The notes beneath the pieces were generated by a model. It searched no databases and had not been told where the DNA came from. It worked only from the letters and a program-made list of their open reading frames with translations. 64,000 nt of DNA. Source: a bacterium. Its GTDB lineage: Bacteria; Patescibacteriota; Minisyncoccia; UBA6257; GWB1-50-10. Shown one piece after another: positions 8,114 to 15,918 of the stretch. Each line of letters opens with the position of its first letter. Within the stretch, counting starts at the first letter, position 1. The stretch covers positions 1-64,000 of the forward strand of contig JAKALF010000001.1 of assembly GCA_021813265.1 (NCBI GenBank), given 5' to 3'. The position numbers were made by a program, and so were the translations under genes.

Positions 8114-8410
8114 TTACTTCAATGGTTTAAAGGATCCGTCTCCATAAAGAATCCCCTGAAGCGGCCTTGGATTTTTTAAGTAGGATCTTATCACTTCTGG
8201 ATCCGTAATATACACTTTTTTCCCCTCGTATGTCGCGACCATAGCAAACTTTGAATCAGCCTCCGACCACGAATCGAAGTAAAGGATTTTTTCGCCGACT
8301 TCAGTAAATCCTTTCTTCACTTTGTAAGCTACGAGTTGTAACGCCATAACCAAGCAAATTACAAGGAGCGCCACAAAAAATACGCCTTTAGGAAGAATGA
8401 GCTTTTTCAT
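8114..8410 (-). CDS. Small membrane-anchored hypothetical protein
   Basis: 98 residues: one N-terminal transmembrane helix (GVFFVALLVICLVMALQLVA) and a small domain of about 65 residues outside or inside the membrane (ILYFDSWSEADSKFAMVATY). Its ATG overlaps the stop of the upstream gene (ATGA) and AAAGGAGGTG lies just ahead, so the two are translationally coupled. No family recognised. Confidence 0.6.
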   Translation of the reverse strand: MKKLILPKGVFFVALLVICLVMALQLVAYKVKKGFTEVGEKILYFDSWSEADSKFAMVATYEGKKVYITDPEVIRSYLKNPRPLQGILYGDGSFKPLK

Positions 8411-8904
8411 TCCACACCTCCTTTAATAAATGTAATGGAGGGGCAAAGATATTTTCTCTTTTTCTCAACAATATATATTCCTACTATTTTCAAAAAAGAG
8501 GGTCCTTTATCCTTCTTTACGGTATCTTTTTTCTTCAAAGAGGAGTTTTCACGTTTTCTTCTTTCTCTTTCTTTTAAATATTCCGCCAAAGACTCCGTGA
8601 ATTTATTCAAAAGAATGACTCCAACAATGATTATTGCTATAGTTCCAACTGTTAAGCCATATCCGACGCCACCAAAGAGATATATCGGCAGTGTAATGAT
8701 AGAGAAGAAAAATATCCCGACAAGAATGACGTGGAGTAGAAGAATAATTGGAGCGTAGATCAACGTTACCCGCATGAAGTAGCATAAGTTTGTGCCATCC
8801 TCCGCGTAGTATGATCTGCTAGTCTCGAAGAATTCATCTACGATACTAAGAGACCAAAAGAACCATCGGACATGCCAAAGATCTCGATTCAGTTTGAGTT
8901 CCAT
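8407..8904 (-). CDS. Hypothetical membrane protein, 165 residues
   Basis: Two transmembrane segments (VTLIYAPIILLLHVILVGIF and a second after GGVGYGL), a tryptophan-rich N-terminus (RDLWHVRWFFWSLSIVDEFF) and a lysine-rich linker before a conserved-looking tail. A strong AAAGGAGG site precedes the ATG. It forms an operon with the 98-residue gene. No family recognised; the aromatic N-terminus recalls membrane proteins of phage or plasmid gene blocks, but that is only an impression. Confidence 0.6.
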   Translation of the reverse strand: MELKLNRDLWHVRWFFWSLSIVDEFFETSRSYYAEDGTNLCYFMRVTLIYAPIILLLHVILVGIFFFSIITLPIYLFGGVGYGLTVGTIAIIIVGVILLNKFTESLAEYLKERERRKRENSSLKKKDTVKKDKGPSFLKIVGIYIVEKKRKYLCPSITFIKGGVE

Positions 8905-9060
8905 ATGAACCTCCTTTAAAATGTTATTTTAAATGATATTTTATCACCAAAATCGGTGGATTTTTTAGAAAAATTACTGGGATAAAGATAATATATTTAC
9001 ACATACAAGTCAAGGATGCGTACAAAACTAAAAAACCTCGTAAAATGATAAAATTATTTA

Positions 9061-9420
9061 ATGAACGACTGTATTTTTTGCAAGACAAATAACAAAGAAG
9101 TTTCCGCGAAAATTGTCTTCGAAAACGATGATGTTTCGGCGTTTGCGCCTATTAAACAAGTCTCAAAAGGATATACGCTTGTCGTTCCAAAGAATCATTT
9201 CGAAAGCATTTTTGATATTGATAAAAACACCCTTGAAAAACTGATCGCCGTGTCAAAAGACTTGAGTGAACAGTTAGTGAAAGAAAATAATGCTACGGGT
9301 ATTAACCTTCTCCACGCTTCGGGAAAAGACGCCCAGCAATCAGTTTTTCATTTCCACTTGCACATTGTTCCCCGATACGAAAATGACGGTTTAGATTTAT
9401 GGTTGAGAGAAAAACTTTAA
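9061..9420 (+). CDS. HIT family protein
   Basis: A 119-residue nucleotide hydrolase/transferase of the HINT/HIT group. The N-terminal zinc-type pair CIFCK and the catalytic histidine triad FHFHLHIVPRY are both present, with PKNHFESIFDI in between, as in HinT. Typical substrates are AMP-lysine or aminoacyl-adenylates. The gene is more AT-rich than the surrounding housekeeping genes and forms a pair with the GNAT gene five bases downstream. Confidence 0.9.
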   Translation: MNDCIFCKTNNKEVSAKIVFENDDVSAFAPIKQVSKGYTLVVPKNHFESIFDIDKNTLEKLIAVSKDLSEQLVKENNATGINLLHASGKDAQQSVFHFHLHIVPRYENDGLDLWLREKL

Positions 9421-9424
9421 TTTT

Positions 9425-9904
9425 ATGAATCGAGAAAAATACCTTGACCAAAATGAAAATTTAGATATCGACCTACAAGTTGCGTCTCCCTTGGACATTC
9501 CAAAGATAATTGAAATTGAAAAGAGTGTTTCGGGTGATAAGACATATTCACCAATATTAACCGAGGAGGAATGGCAAGAAGCATTTAAGAAAGTTAAAAC
9601 TTTTTTAATCAAAAATAAAAATGATCTTGTGGGTGAGGTTTCTTATGAAATAAAAGACTCGGAACATTCATATATAGATGGTCTTGTTATCAAACCAGAG
9701 TTTCAGGGAAAAGGCTTCGCGAGAAAAGCTATGGAAAAAATAATGGAAGAACTAAAAATATATAAAAGAATTGATTTGGTCACGCATCCAAAAAACAAAC
9801 GAGCAATACGGCTTTATGAGTCGCTTGGTTTTAAAATTGAAAAACAAGTTGAAAATTATTTTGGTGACGGAGAACCGAGAATAGTTATGGTTTTCAAAAA
9901 ATAA
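9425..9904 (+). CDS. GNAT family N-acetyltransferase
   Basis: 159 residues with the acetyl-CoA binding motif A in LVIKPEFQGKGFARKAMEK (Q-x-x-G-x-G/A) and the motif B region NKRAIRLYESLGFK. It may acetylate an amine or a protein N-terminus; the substrate is unknown. It follows the HIT gene by five bases and is probably in one transcript with it. AT-rich composition hints at recent arrival. Confidence 0.88.
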   Translation: MNREKYLDQNENLDIDLQVASPLDIPKIIEIEKSVSGDKTYSPILTEEEWQEAFKKVKTFLIKNKNDLVGEVSYEIKDSEHSYIDGLVIKPEFQGKGFARKAMEKIMEELKIYKRIDLVTHPKNKRAIRLYESLGFKIEKQVENYFGDGEPRIVMVFKK

Positions 9905-9941
9905 TTTATATCCACACTGAAATGGCTAATCTATAAAATTC

Positions 9942-10016
9942 TGGTGCCGCGGGAGGGAATTGAACCCCCGACGCCAGCCTCTTCAGGGCTGCGCTCTACC
10001 ACTGAGCTACCGCGGC
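9942..10016 (-). tRNA. tRNA-Phe (GAA)
   Basis: Cloverleaf on the minus strand: acceptor GCCGCGG / CCGCGGC, anticodon stem CAGCC / GGCTG, loop CTGAAGA with anticodon GAA, T-loop TTCAATT. CCA is encoded. Confidence 0.95.
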
Positions 10017-10072
10017 GTTATCAAACCACGCATTCTAGGATAAATAAGAAAGACGATACTGTAAAGGAAAAT

Positions 10073-10149
10073 TGGTGCCCCCGCCAGGACTCGAACCCGG
10101 AACCTTCTCCTTAGAACGGAGCCGCTCTATCCAGTTGAGCTACAGGGGC
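10073..10149 (-). tRNA. tRNA-Arg (TCT)
   Basis: Cloverleaf on the minus strand: acceptor GCCCCTG / CGGGGGC, loop GTTCTAA with anticodon TCT, T-arm CCGGG-TTCGAGT-CCTGG. CCA is encoded. The top pair of the anticodon stem (27-43) is a G-A mismatch. Confidence 0.93.
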
Positions 10150-10213
10150 ATGTTATTAAAGACAAATTGATTCTAGAATAAAATTAGGATAGATTAAAGT
10201 CCGAAGCAAAAAA

Positions 10214-10284
10214 CGGAGAGTAGTATAGTGGTAGTACGCGTGCTTTGGGAGCACGTAGTCCGGGTTCGATTCCCGGCTCTCCGA
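10214..10284 (+). tRNA. tRNA-Pro (TGG)
   Basis: Acceptor CGGAGAG / CTCTCCG with the C1-G72 pair typical of bacterial tRNA-Pro, anticodon stem CGTGC / GCACG, loop TTTGGGA with anticodon TGG, T-loop TTCGATT. CCA is not encoded, unlike the neighbouring tRNAs. Confidence 0.93.
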
Positions 10285-10317
10285 CAAATTTTTCTTAATC
10301 AAACCTATATAAAAATA

Positions 10318-10515
10318 CCGGAGTAAAATACTCCGGCACCAATGTTATTAAGAGAGCAGGCTGGGCTACTAGCCAGTTCAAGCTTTCTTTCCAAAAAGAA
10401 ATACCCGACTTTTACATACCGTGATTCGCTTATGAGATCACACCTTTTCCAAAGGCCAAGGGTCAATAAAGTAAACGCGGGCTCTTAATTTATTGTAAAG
10501 GCACGAAAATTTCCT
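10318..10515 (-). ncRNA. Candidate structured non-coding RNA
   Basis: A minus-strand unit with its own signals: a TATAAT at 10522-10527 and, about 200 bases on, a terminator hairpin CCGGAGTA / TACTCCGG (10318-10336) followed by TATTTTTATA. In between there is no open frame but a closing helix (TTAAGAG near the 5' end, CTCTTAA near the 3' end) enclosing at least four hairpins: CCTTT-GGA-AAAGG, GTGAT/ATCAC, TTTCTTT/AAAGAAA and TGGCTA/TAGCCCA. The layout is that of a stable RNA. It does not show the cores of RNase P or SRP RNA, and tmRNA is elsewhere. 6S RNA is possible by size only. Confidence 0.4.
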
Positions 10516-10636
10516 CCTTATATTATAGAATATTTCGTTTTAACAGATAAAGCAACTTTTAAATTAGACTTTATTGAACAACACTATAACCCCTGACGTT
10601 CTGACTGCTACCTTTTGGCACGCCCCTCACATTCGC

Positions 10637-10664
10637 TTGACACTCATATTCAAAAGGGTATGAT
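10637..10664 (+). promoter_or_regulatory. Sigma-70 promoter of the DksA-like gene
   Basis: TTGACA (10637-10642), 16-base spacer, TATGAT (10659-10664). Transcription would start near 10671, leaving a leader of about 135 bases that contains a 9-codon reading frame. Confidence 0.75.
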
Positions 10665-10718
10665 AGTCATCAGTTTTCAATTTTTTCTAAAACTTTTAAA
10701 ACAACATAAGGAGGTAAT

Positions 10719-10748
10719 ATGAGCCGATATCATTCCGGCTTCAGATAA
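10719..10748 (+). CDS. Short leader peptide (9 codons)
   Basis: AAGGAGG stands six bases ahead of an ATG, giving MSRYHSGFR and a stop. The coding bases also form a small hairpin (AGCCG / CGGCT). It lies in the long leader of the DksA-like gene, 57 bases before its ATG. A perfect ribosome binding site on so short a frame suggests a regulatory leader peptide; it could also be a relic of a displaced start. Confidence 0.4.
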   Translation: MSRYHSGFR

Positions 10749-10805
10749 CTTTTCCAAAAATCTTTTTATATTCAAATATTTATTCATAAAAAAGATGAGG
10801 AAAAG

Positions 10806-11282
10806 ATGAAAAAACGAGCACAACAATACTCAAAGGGGGAAATAAAAAACATGGAGATTATGGAAAAAATCCATGAAAAAATCCTAGAAGTTCTAGGAGA
10901 TCAGGAGGCCGCGAAAGAATCAATAGCCATGCGGTCATCGGGTGATTCACCGTTTTCCCAAGGCTCCCAATTCGGGAGCAACGAACAGGTGATCGCAAAC
11001 CGCGTGAGCGAAATAAACAGATGTGGCAGTTTACTGCCCTATCTTCACCTAGCGATTCTTAAAATAGAAACGGGAAGATTTGGAGTATGCGAGTATGGAT
11101 CTTCGGATCCAAAAATGAAACACCTGATTCCCAAAGAAAGATTGTCCGCGATCCCTTGGGCGCGAACATGTATAAGTTGTAAAAACAAGGGAACGTCCAA
11201 CGTAGGGACGGCAATCTATGCCCTATCAAGGGGAAAGATACTAAAAAATGAGGATGGTATATGGCTTTGCAGTACTGGATGA
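10806..11282 (+). CDS. TraR/DksA-like zinc-finger regulator
   Basis: 158 residues. The C-terminal part matches the DksA/TraR zinc finger: ETGRFGVCEYGS, then RLSAIPWARTCISCKNKG. The family normally has two CxxC pairs; here the first is CEYG, so one zinc ligand is missing. DksA proteins bind the secondary channel of RNA polymerase and alter promoter choice. The N-terminal helical region is present but lacks an obvious pair of tip aspartates. It has its own strong promoter, a long leader with a tiny reading frame, and a terminator at 11311. Confidence 0.75.
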   Translation: MKKRAQQYSKGEIKNMEIMEKIHEKILEVLGDQEAAKESIAMRSSGDSPFSQGSQFGSNEQVIANRVSEINRCGSLLPYLHLAILKIETGRFGVCEYGSSDPKMKHLIPKERLSAIPWARTCISCKNKGTSNVGTAIYALSRGKILKNEDGIWLCSTG

Positions 11283-11310
11283 TACGATGATGAGGTAGAA
11301 TTTTTTAAAG

Positions 11311-11337
11311 ACCCCGCTTAGATGCATAGAGCGGGGT
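11311..11337 (+). terminator. Terminator of the DksA-like gene
   Basis: Stem ACCCCGCT / AGCGGGGT with an 11-base loop, followed by ATATTTTTG. The convergent gene ends at 11347, so it may serve both. Confidence 0.8.
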
Positions 11338-11346
11338 ATATTTTTG

Positions 11347-11949
11347 CTATCGAACCAAAGCGTCAAACTCCCCCATCTTTTGAAGGAACTGGTTATTTAA
11401 AGCGTTAATCTTTTTTACCCCCCCATTAGCTTCTTGAAGCGCCGACTGGACCGCTTGTCTGTTTGCTTGCGTGTTTTGGGATATAGTGGAAGAAAGTTCG
11501 TCTAAAAACGTGTTTACGTTTTTCGTGTAGACGATAAACTCGCTTACGAGCGCGAGTTCGGTAGCGACGGCTTCATAGGCTATTCTCTGGCTTTCTCCCG
11601 AGATATTTTGCAAAGACTCTGCAAGGTTTTTAAGCTGACCGGAAAGTTCAAACGCTTTTTCATATGCCGTATTATTCTTTTTACGGGCTTGATTGATAAG
11701 ACCTAAGGCATCCTTTCCTTTCCCTTGAATATCAAGTTTATTAGCGTCCTCAAGAGCCTTCTCGGTTTGATTGGTTAAGGTAACAATTTCCTGACTGATG
11801 GCCGCCGCGTTATCGCGACTTGAAATAAACGTCTCGGGGAGACTTTTTGTTGAAAAAGCGAGAACCCCCATGACGGATCCGGTGATAAAAAAGACTATTC
11901 CTACGATAACAAGAGCTCTTTTATGATGAAGAGCCTTTAGTATACTCAT
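11347..11949 (-). CDS. Membrane-anchored coiled-coil protein
   Basis: 200 residues: a basic start, one transmembrane helix at about 12-31 (ALVIVGIVFFITGSVMGVLA), then an almost entirely helical, alanine- and glutamine-rich region with heptad character (TNQTEKALEDANKLD). No enzyme motif. It resembles the stalk of chemoreceptor-like or DUF5667-like extracytoplasmic helical proteins, but no family can be named. Single gene, divergent from the tRNA-Gly. Confidence 0.6.
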   Translation of the reverse strand: MSILKALHHKRALVIVGIVFFITGSVMGVLAFSTKSLPETFISSRDNAAAISQEIVTLTNQTEKALEDANKLDIQGKGKDALGLINQARKKNNTAYEKAFELSGQLKNLAESLQNISGESQRIAYEAVATELALVSEFIVYTKNVNTFLDELSSTISQNTQANRQAVQSALQEANGGVKKINALNNQFLQKMGEFDALVR

Positions 11950-12036
11950 AGTTTATGTACGTAAACGGTACTATAAACCATGAGTATTTTCAATAGGATT
12001 GCATTTAGCTATAGTTCTATATAATCTGAAGAGAAC

Positions 12037-12110
12037 GCGGGTATGGTATAACGGTATTATGTCACCCTTCCAAGGTGAAGACACGGGTCCGACTCCCGTT
12101 ACCCGCTCCA
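12037..12110 (+). tRNA. tRNA-Gly (TCC)
   Basis: Acceptor GCGGGTA / TACCCGC, anticodon stem TCACC / GGTGA, loop CTTCCAA with anticodon TCC, encoded CCA. The T-loop reads TCCGACT where TTCGACT is expected, so position 55 (normally pseudouridine) is C. A TATAAT at 12020-12025 precedes the gene by 11 bases, with a weak TTGCAT at 11999-12004 ahead of it. Confidence 0.93.
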
Positions 12111-12231
12111 AGATTTCACTTTCGGATTTTTCACCGAGCATTTGGTGAGTAATGCTTATTACCTCCCGCACGAAATGAGAAAAACACATCTTTAAGTTCG
12201 GTCTCCAAGGAATATTTTTTGTGAATCGGCT

Positions 12232-12480
12232 TTAGTGTCCGCCTTCGAGTTTTGCCACCCGTACCTCAAGTCTCCTCACTTGACCGGCGAGGACCTCCAT
12301 TTCTTGCTTAGAATCTTCATACAAAGAAATGAACTTATCCAATTTCGAGAATAATTCATTGGAGTTTGTTTTCATTTCCTTGACGTCGGTTTCTAACCCA
12401 TCCAGCCGTTTATTCAATCCAAGAAATTCACCTTGCATTAATCGAGCTAGATCGCTGATTGTCATCTTATCATCGTTCAT
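12232..12480 (-). CDS. Small coiled-coil protein
   Basis: 82 residues. After a short ISDLARLMQGEF segment, a run of heptads follows (LDGLETDVKEMKTNSNELFSKLDKF and VRRLEVRVAKLE), so it is probably a dimeric or trimeric coiled coil. Small proteins of this type are frequent in related uncultured genomes; function unknown. The ATG at 12478-12480 lies about 13 bases after a TATAAT that has a TTGACC 15 bases before it, so the message may be nearly leaderless. Confidence 0.65.
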   Translation of the reverse strand: MNDDKMTISDLARLMQGEFLGLNKRLDGLETDVKEMKTNSNELFSKLDKFISLYEDSKQEMEVLAGQVRRLEVRVAKLEGGH

Positions 12481-12629
12481 AACATTACCCATTATATCAC
12501 AACCGGGCGAGGGTCAATGCCTCATTGTTTTTCATAAAAAAGTTGCCGAATTCTCTCTTACTGGTAGCTCATAATTCAGTTGCTGTAGTCCCAAGTTATA
12601 TAAGGTAGTGGATTCTTTCACAATCTAAC

Positions 12630-13118
12630 CTACCGCTCCACTACAATAGTGCCAATATCTCCTGGAGTAAGGTGATTATGATATTTCCACGTTCCGACTT
12701 TAGTAAATGTAAAACTCCATGAATTGCCAGGCTGAATGCCGACGCAAGCGTCAAACGCGATTCCTTTGGTATCGGGACAATGGCTATCAATAGAGGTCCC
12801 ACTGTAAACAATATGACTCGGATGAACGGCTGAAGCGGTCCACATGCCCTGCGAACTCATGTTTTTGAAGCTGACCGTCGTTCCAACTTTTATCCTCAAC
12901 ACGCTTGGAGAATATCCAGAATCCGTGTATGTAACGATATATTGTTGTGTTTGAGGGGTTACTTGAGTAATGGGTGTTTGAGTAGCGGGAGATTCGGTAA
13001 CTTGTTGCTTGCTAGGCGTCAAAGGAGTGGATGATGGCTGAGAGGATTCTCCGAAAAGAAGATACCCGGCCAATACAATGATAGCGATAACAATAATGAA
13101 AATGACAGTTTTGTTCAT
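12630..13118 (-). CDS. Cupredoxin-domain protein, membrane anchored
   Basis: 162 residues: N-terminal transmembrane anchor (VIFIIVIAIIVLAGYLLFG), a Ser/Thr/Pro/Gln-rich linker, then a cupredoxin fold of about 95 residues beginning YIVTYTDSGYSPSVLRIKVG. Possible copper ligands are the histidine of SAVHPSH and the histidines in WKYHNHLTPGDIG; the usual blue-copper Cys in that last loop is replaced, so a standard type 1 site is doubtful. Cys residues in SHCPDTKG and FDACVG could form a disulfide. Likely an extracytoplasmic copper-binding or electron-transfer protein. The DoxX-like gene follows on the same strand 19 bases upstream. Confidence 0.8.
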   Translation of the reverse strand: MNKTVIFIIVIAIIVLAGYLLFGESSQPSSTPLTPSKQQVTESPATQTPITQVTPQTQQYIVTYTDSGYSPSVLRIKVGTTVSFKNMSSQGMWTASAVHPSHIVYSGTSIDSHCPDTKGIAFDACVGIQPGNSWSFTFTKVGTWKYHNHLTPGDIGTIVVER

Positions 13119-13137
13119 AATGCTTTAATAATTATAT

Positions 13138-13533
13138 TTAAGGTGTTTCCGAAGATCGACCTTGATCATTCTGATCCCCCGGTTTTCTAAAGGGATTAAT
13201 ATCAATAAAGAGAGCTATGGTAGCCGCCAAAATAGCGATATCTCTTACGGTTATATCCGTAATACCGCTTACAATTAAAATGCCTATAAGATGAACCCCC
13301 CCTATCAAAGCCGCGAGCCATACAAGAGGATTAATGAAAAATGAGACGCCAATAGCGATATCCAAAAGAGCCGTCCCAAACATAATCTGGCCTAAGGGTA
13401 TAGGCAAAATACGAAGAACCCAGGGTTCAAGATATCCTCCCCAAGCTTCAGGTTGCTTCAAAATCAACACGCCAATCCAAATAAACGTTACGGCAAGCCC
13501 GATCCTTAAAACGTAAGATGAGGTTTTTTTCAT
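13138..13533 (-). CDS. DoxX-like membrane protein
   Basis: 131 residues with four predicted transmembrane helices, the size and pattern of the DoxX family: LRIGLAVTFIWIGVLILKQP, then PLGQIMFGTALLDIAIG and PLVWLAALIGGVHLIGIL. DoxX was first described as a subunit of a terminal quinol oxidase; many homologues have no known role. Probably co-transcribed with the cupredoxin gene, which would fit a redox function at the membrane, but this is inference. Confidence 0.65.
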   Translation of the reverse strand: MKKTSSYVLRIGLAVTFIWIGVLILKQPEAWGGYLEPWVLRILPIPLGQIMFGTALLDIAIGVSFFINPLVWLAALIGGVHLIGILIVSGITDITVRDIAILAATIALFIDINPFRKPGDQNDQGRSSETP

Positions 13534-13677
13534 ACTATATAGTATAACTCCCTAAATCTAATACGTGTATCCCCCTATTCCTCTTTAGAAATTTTTGATA
13601 CAGTAAGTCCACGTTCGCTCATAACTTATCGTTACAGAGCGTTACGAAACAAAAACCCTTCTATATCGTTTTATATT

Positions 13678-14211
13678 ATGAAAGACGAAGAACTGCTCAT
13701 TCAAAAGGCGAAAAAAGGAGAACGAGAGGCTTTTGGTACGCTATACGACCACTATATGCCCAATATATACCGATTCATCTTTTTCAAGATAGGAACCAAG
13801 CATGAAGCCGAAGACCTCACTCACCAGGTATTTTCCCAAGCGTGGGAAAACATGGAACGATACGAGCCTCGGGGATTTCCCCTTTCAAGCTGGCTATATC
13901 GAATAGCGTCCAATACCGTTATTGACTATTATCGAACATTCAAAAACAATCTACAGATAGAAAATATTCCTGAAGAAACCTTCGCGCATGATCCATCATT
14001 TGAAAAAGATTTTGACGACAGATTGAGCATTGAACGGATACGAAAGGCTCTTAAAACCCTGGAGAGTGATCAGCAAAACGTCATCATTATGAAATTCGTC
14101 GATCAGCTTTCTAACAAAGAAATCGCGAAAGCGCTTGAAAAAACCGAGGGAGCGATACGCGTAATACAACACAGAGCCTTAAAACAACTAAAAAACCTTC
14201 TCAATGGATAA
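13678..14211 (+). CDS. ECF-type RNA polymerase sigma factor
   Basis: 177 residues with both ECF domains: sigma2 (LYDHYMPNIYRFIFFKIG, then EAEDLTHQVFSQAWENM and the promoter-melting SSWLYRIASNTVIDYYR) and sigma4 (LKTLESDQQNVIIMKFVDQL, SNKEIAKALEKTEGAIRVIQ). It directs RNA polymerase to a small set of stress or envelope genes. The next gene overlaps its stop by eight bases and encodes a one-helix membrane protein that may be its anti-sigma factor. The reach of the regulon cannot be told. Confidence 0.92.
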   Translation: MKDEELLIQKAKKGEREAFGTLYDHYMPNIYRFIFFKIGTKHEAEDLTHQVFSQAWENMERYEPRGFPLSSWLYRIASNTVIDYYRTFKNNLQIENIPEETFAHDPSFEKDFDDRLSIERIRKALKTLESDQQNVIIMKFVDQLSNKEIAKALEKTEGAIRVIQHRALKQLKNLLNG

Positions 14212-14659
14212 AACATTACTAACACAACTTAACATGTTAAAGACCGTGGAACCCGACAAAGGGTTCGCGCGTCGTACAAGAAAAAAGATCCTTGCTCAAA
14301 AAGGAGGCGTGTTCTCGATGCCTTTTCCCCGCGTTATTATCGCCGGATCATTAAGTTTCGCGCTTCTTTTTCTTGCTCTTATTGTCCCCGCGATCATTCC
14401 GGGCCCCAGGGTTCCCGCGGCGCTTTCAGCCGACGCTATCAATAAAGAATATGACAATCTTAGCATCAACATACAGCTTAAAAACCTTACCTACGATCAA
14501 TCGGCCGAACAAACCATAAACTCGGCTATTAACGAGGTGGCAACGTCCAAAGGAAAACATCTCAATACCAACGTGTTGAAGTCGGAAAGCGCCGATGTCC
14601 AAAATTCAACGAGTACCGAAATGGACGTGGACGCGATGCTTAATAAAGTAATTAATTAA
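14204..14659 (+). CDS. Putative anti-sigma-like single-helix membrane protein
   Basis: 151 residues: a cytoplasmic N-terminus of about 35 residues, one transmembrane helix (VIIAGSLSFALLFLALIVPA), and an outer domain of about 85 residues rich in Asn and Ser. Position and topology are those of an anti-sigma factor of the upstream ECF sigma gene, with which it overlaps by eight bases. The zinc-binding anti-sigma motif (HxxxCxxC) is absent and the N-terminal domain is short, so the function is inferred from context. Confidence 0.55.
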   Translation: MDKTLLTQLNMLKTVEPDKGFARRTRKKILAQKGGVFSMPFPRVIIAGSLSFALLFLALIVPAIIPGPRVPAALSADAINKEYDNLSINIQLKNLTYDQSAEQTINSAINEVATSKGKHLNTNVLKSESADVQNSTSTEMDVDAMLNKVIN

Positions 14660-14663
14660 TCAT

Positions 14664-15518
14664 ATGAAACGTGTCGTAATCACAATAGGACTTTGCGCGA
14701 GCGTGCTCGCGTTCCCCGCGACATACGCGTTTGCGGAAAGCGGCCCCTCCCCTATCCAAAAAGTCCTAGAAAACGTAAAAGATACGGTAGACAATCTCGT
14801 AACCGCGAAAGACGAGAATAGCGCTCAAGAACTAAGCTTTCGCGTGCAAACCTTCAAAAAAGTTCTTGATTACGTTATGACGGAAGCGCGCGACACGCGA
14901 GTAAAGCTTTTCTTGGTGGAAGATTTTTCTAACAAAGATCTTATTAACTGGAGGAATGAGAAAGTAAGCGTACTTGCTAACGCCATCAAATACTATGAAT
15001 CAGAACAAAAACTCCTTGAAACGAAGGAAAAGTCCATGACTATTAAGGACATAAAATCATTCGCGAAAGATTTTAAGGAAGAACGAGACCTCGTCTACGC
15101 GCAACCCACGGAAGAAGCGAAAGAATTTCTCCTCGTAAACCAAGAACGATCCTCTGTCGATATCGCGAAAACAAGGTTTGGGAAAATCGCGGACGACGTG
15201 CGAACGCTAAATTCAAGCAAATTAAACGCCTTGCTTCAGAAAGCGGAGATATTCGTAAATGATGCCGAGACTCTAAATGGCAAGGCGTACGATCTTTTCT
15301 GGAATACATACATAAATCCTAAAAAAGTAGTTCTAGAAAACCCGACGATATCAACCAGCACGGCAACGAGCACCAATCAAGCGGCCGACAAGGGAACCGG
15401 CTCGGAAGAGCCTAAACAATCGTCAATAAAAGATTTGGTAAAAAGTTCTTTATTAAACATAAAGAACGCCTATCAAACCTTTATTGAAATGAGTTCTTTG
15501 GTGAGGAAAGGACTCTAA
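14664..15518 (+). CDS. Secreted helical protein of the ECF operon
   Basis: 284 residues: a cleavable signal peptide (VVITIGLCASVLAFPATYAFA, cut after AFA-ES), then a long helical, lysine- and glutamate-rich body, a low-complexity Ser/Thr/Asn segment (STSTATSTNQ) and a final helical stretch. No enzyme motif. Third gene of the sigma operon, four bases after the preceding stop, ending in a strong terminator. It may be the sensed or secreted output of the module (DUF5667-like proteins occur in this setting), but that is inference. Confidence 0.6.
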   Translation: MKRVVITIGLCASVLAFPATYAFAESGPSPIQKVLENVKDTVDNLVTAKDENSAQELSFRVQTFKKVLDYVMTEARDTRVKLFLVEDFSNKDLINWRNEKVSVLANAIKYYESEQKLLETKEKSMTIKDIKSFAKDFKEERDLVYAQPTEEAKEFLLVNQERSSVDIAKTRFGKIADDVRTLNSSKLNALLQKAEIFVNDAETLNGKAYDLFWNTYINPKKVVLENPTISTSTATSTNQAADKGTGSEEPKQSSIKDLVKSSLLNIKNAYQTFIEMSSLVRKGL

Positions 15519-15549
15519 AGTAAAAACCCCCGAAATGGGGGTTTTTACT
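15519..15549. terminator. Bidirectional terminator, ECF operon / HU
   Basis: Perfect 13-base stem AGTAAAAACCCCC / GGGGGTTTTTACT with loop GAAAT; T-runs occur on either strand. Confidence 0.9.
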
Positions 15550-15561
15550 TTACTCGACAAG

Positions 15562-15837
15562 CTAATTTACAGCTTCCTTCAAAAGTTTTCCCGCTCTGAA
15601 TTTTGGTTTGATAGAAGCCTTGATTTGAATCTTCTCTCCCGTCTTTGGGTTTATCCCCATGCGAGCCGCGCGCTTCGCAACCTTGAAGGTTCCAAAACCG
15701 CTGATCGCGACCTCTTCTCCGTGGCTCATGGCTTTCACGATGGTGTCAAAGACAGTTTCAACGACCTGCTGAGCCTGCTTTTTAGTCTCGATACCCGCGG
15801 CATTCATAACCGCGTCAACTAATCCGTCTTTTTTCAT
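15562..15837 (-). CDS. HU family DNA-binding protein
   Basis: 91-residue histone-like protein that bends and compacts DNA. The family signature is intact: AISGFGTFKVAKRAARMGIN, PKTGEKIQIKASIKPKFRAG. The N-terminal dimerising helices (VDAVMNAAGIETKKQAQQVV) are normal. Single gene with its own terminator, upstream of RNase Y on the same strand but separated by about 80 bases. Confidence 0.95.
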   Translation of the reverse strand: MKKDGLVDAVMNAAGIETKKQAQQVVETVFDTIVKAMSHGEEVAISGFGTFKVAKRAARMGINPKTGEKIQIKASIKPKFRAGKLLKEAVN

Positions 15838-15918
15838 AAATATATATAATGGGTTTTAAAAAGATCGACCTTTACTCTTGGACTAGGGTAGTATAGCAAA
15901 TAGCAAGGGGAAATGCCA

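Noticed and set aside
10318..10515. Candidate RNA as RNase P or SRP RNA
   Set aside because: Too short and without the conserved P4 or SRP tetraloop sequences.
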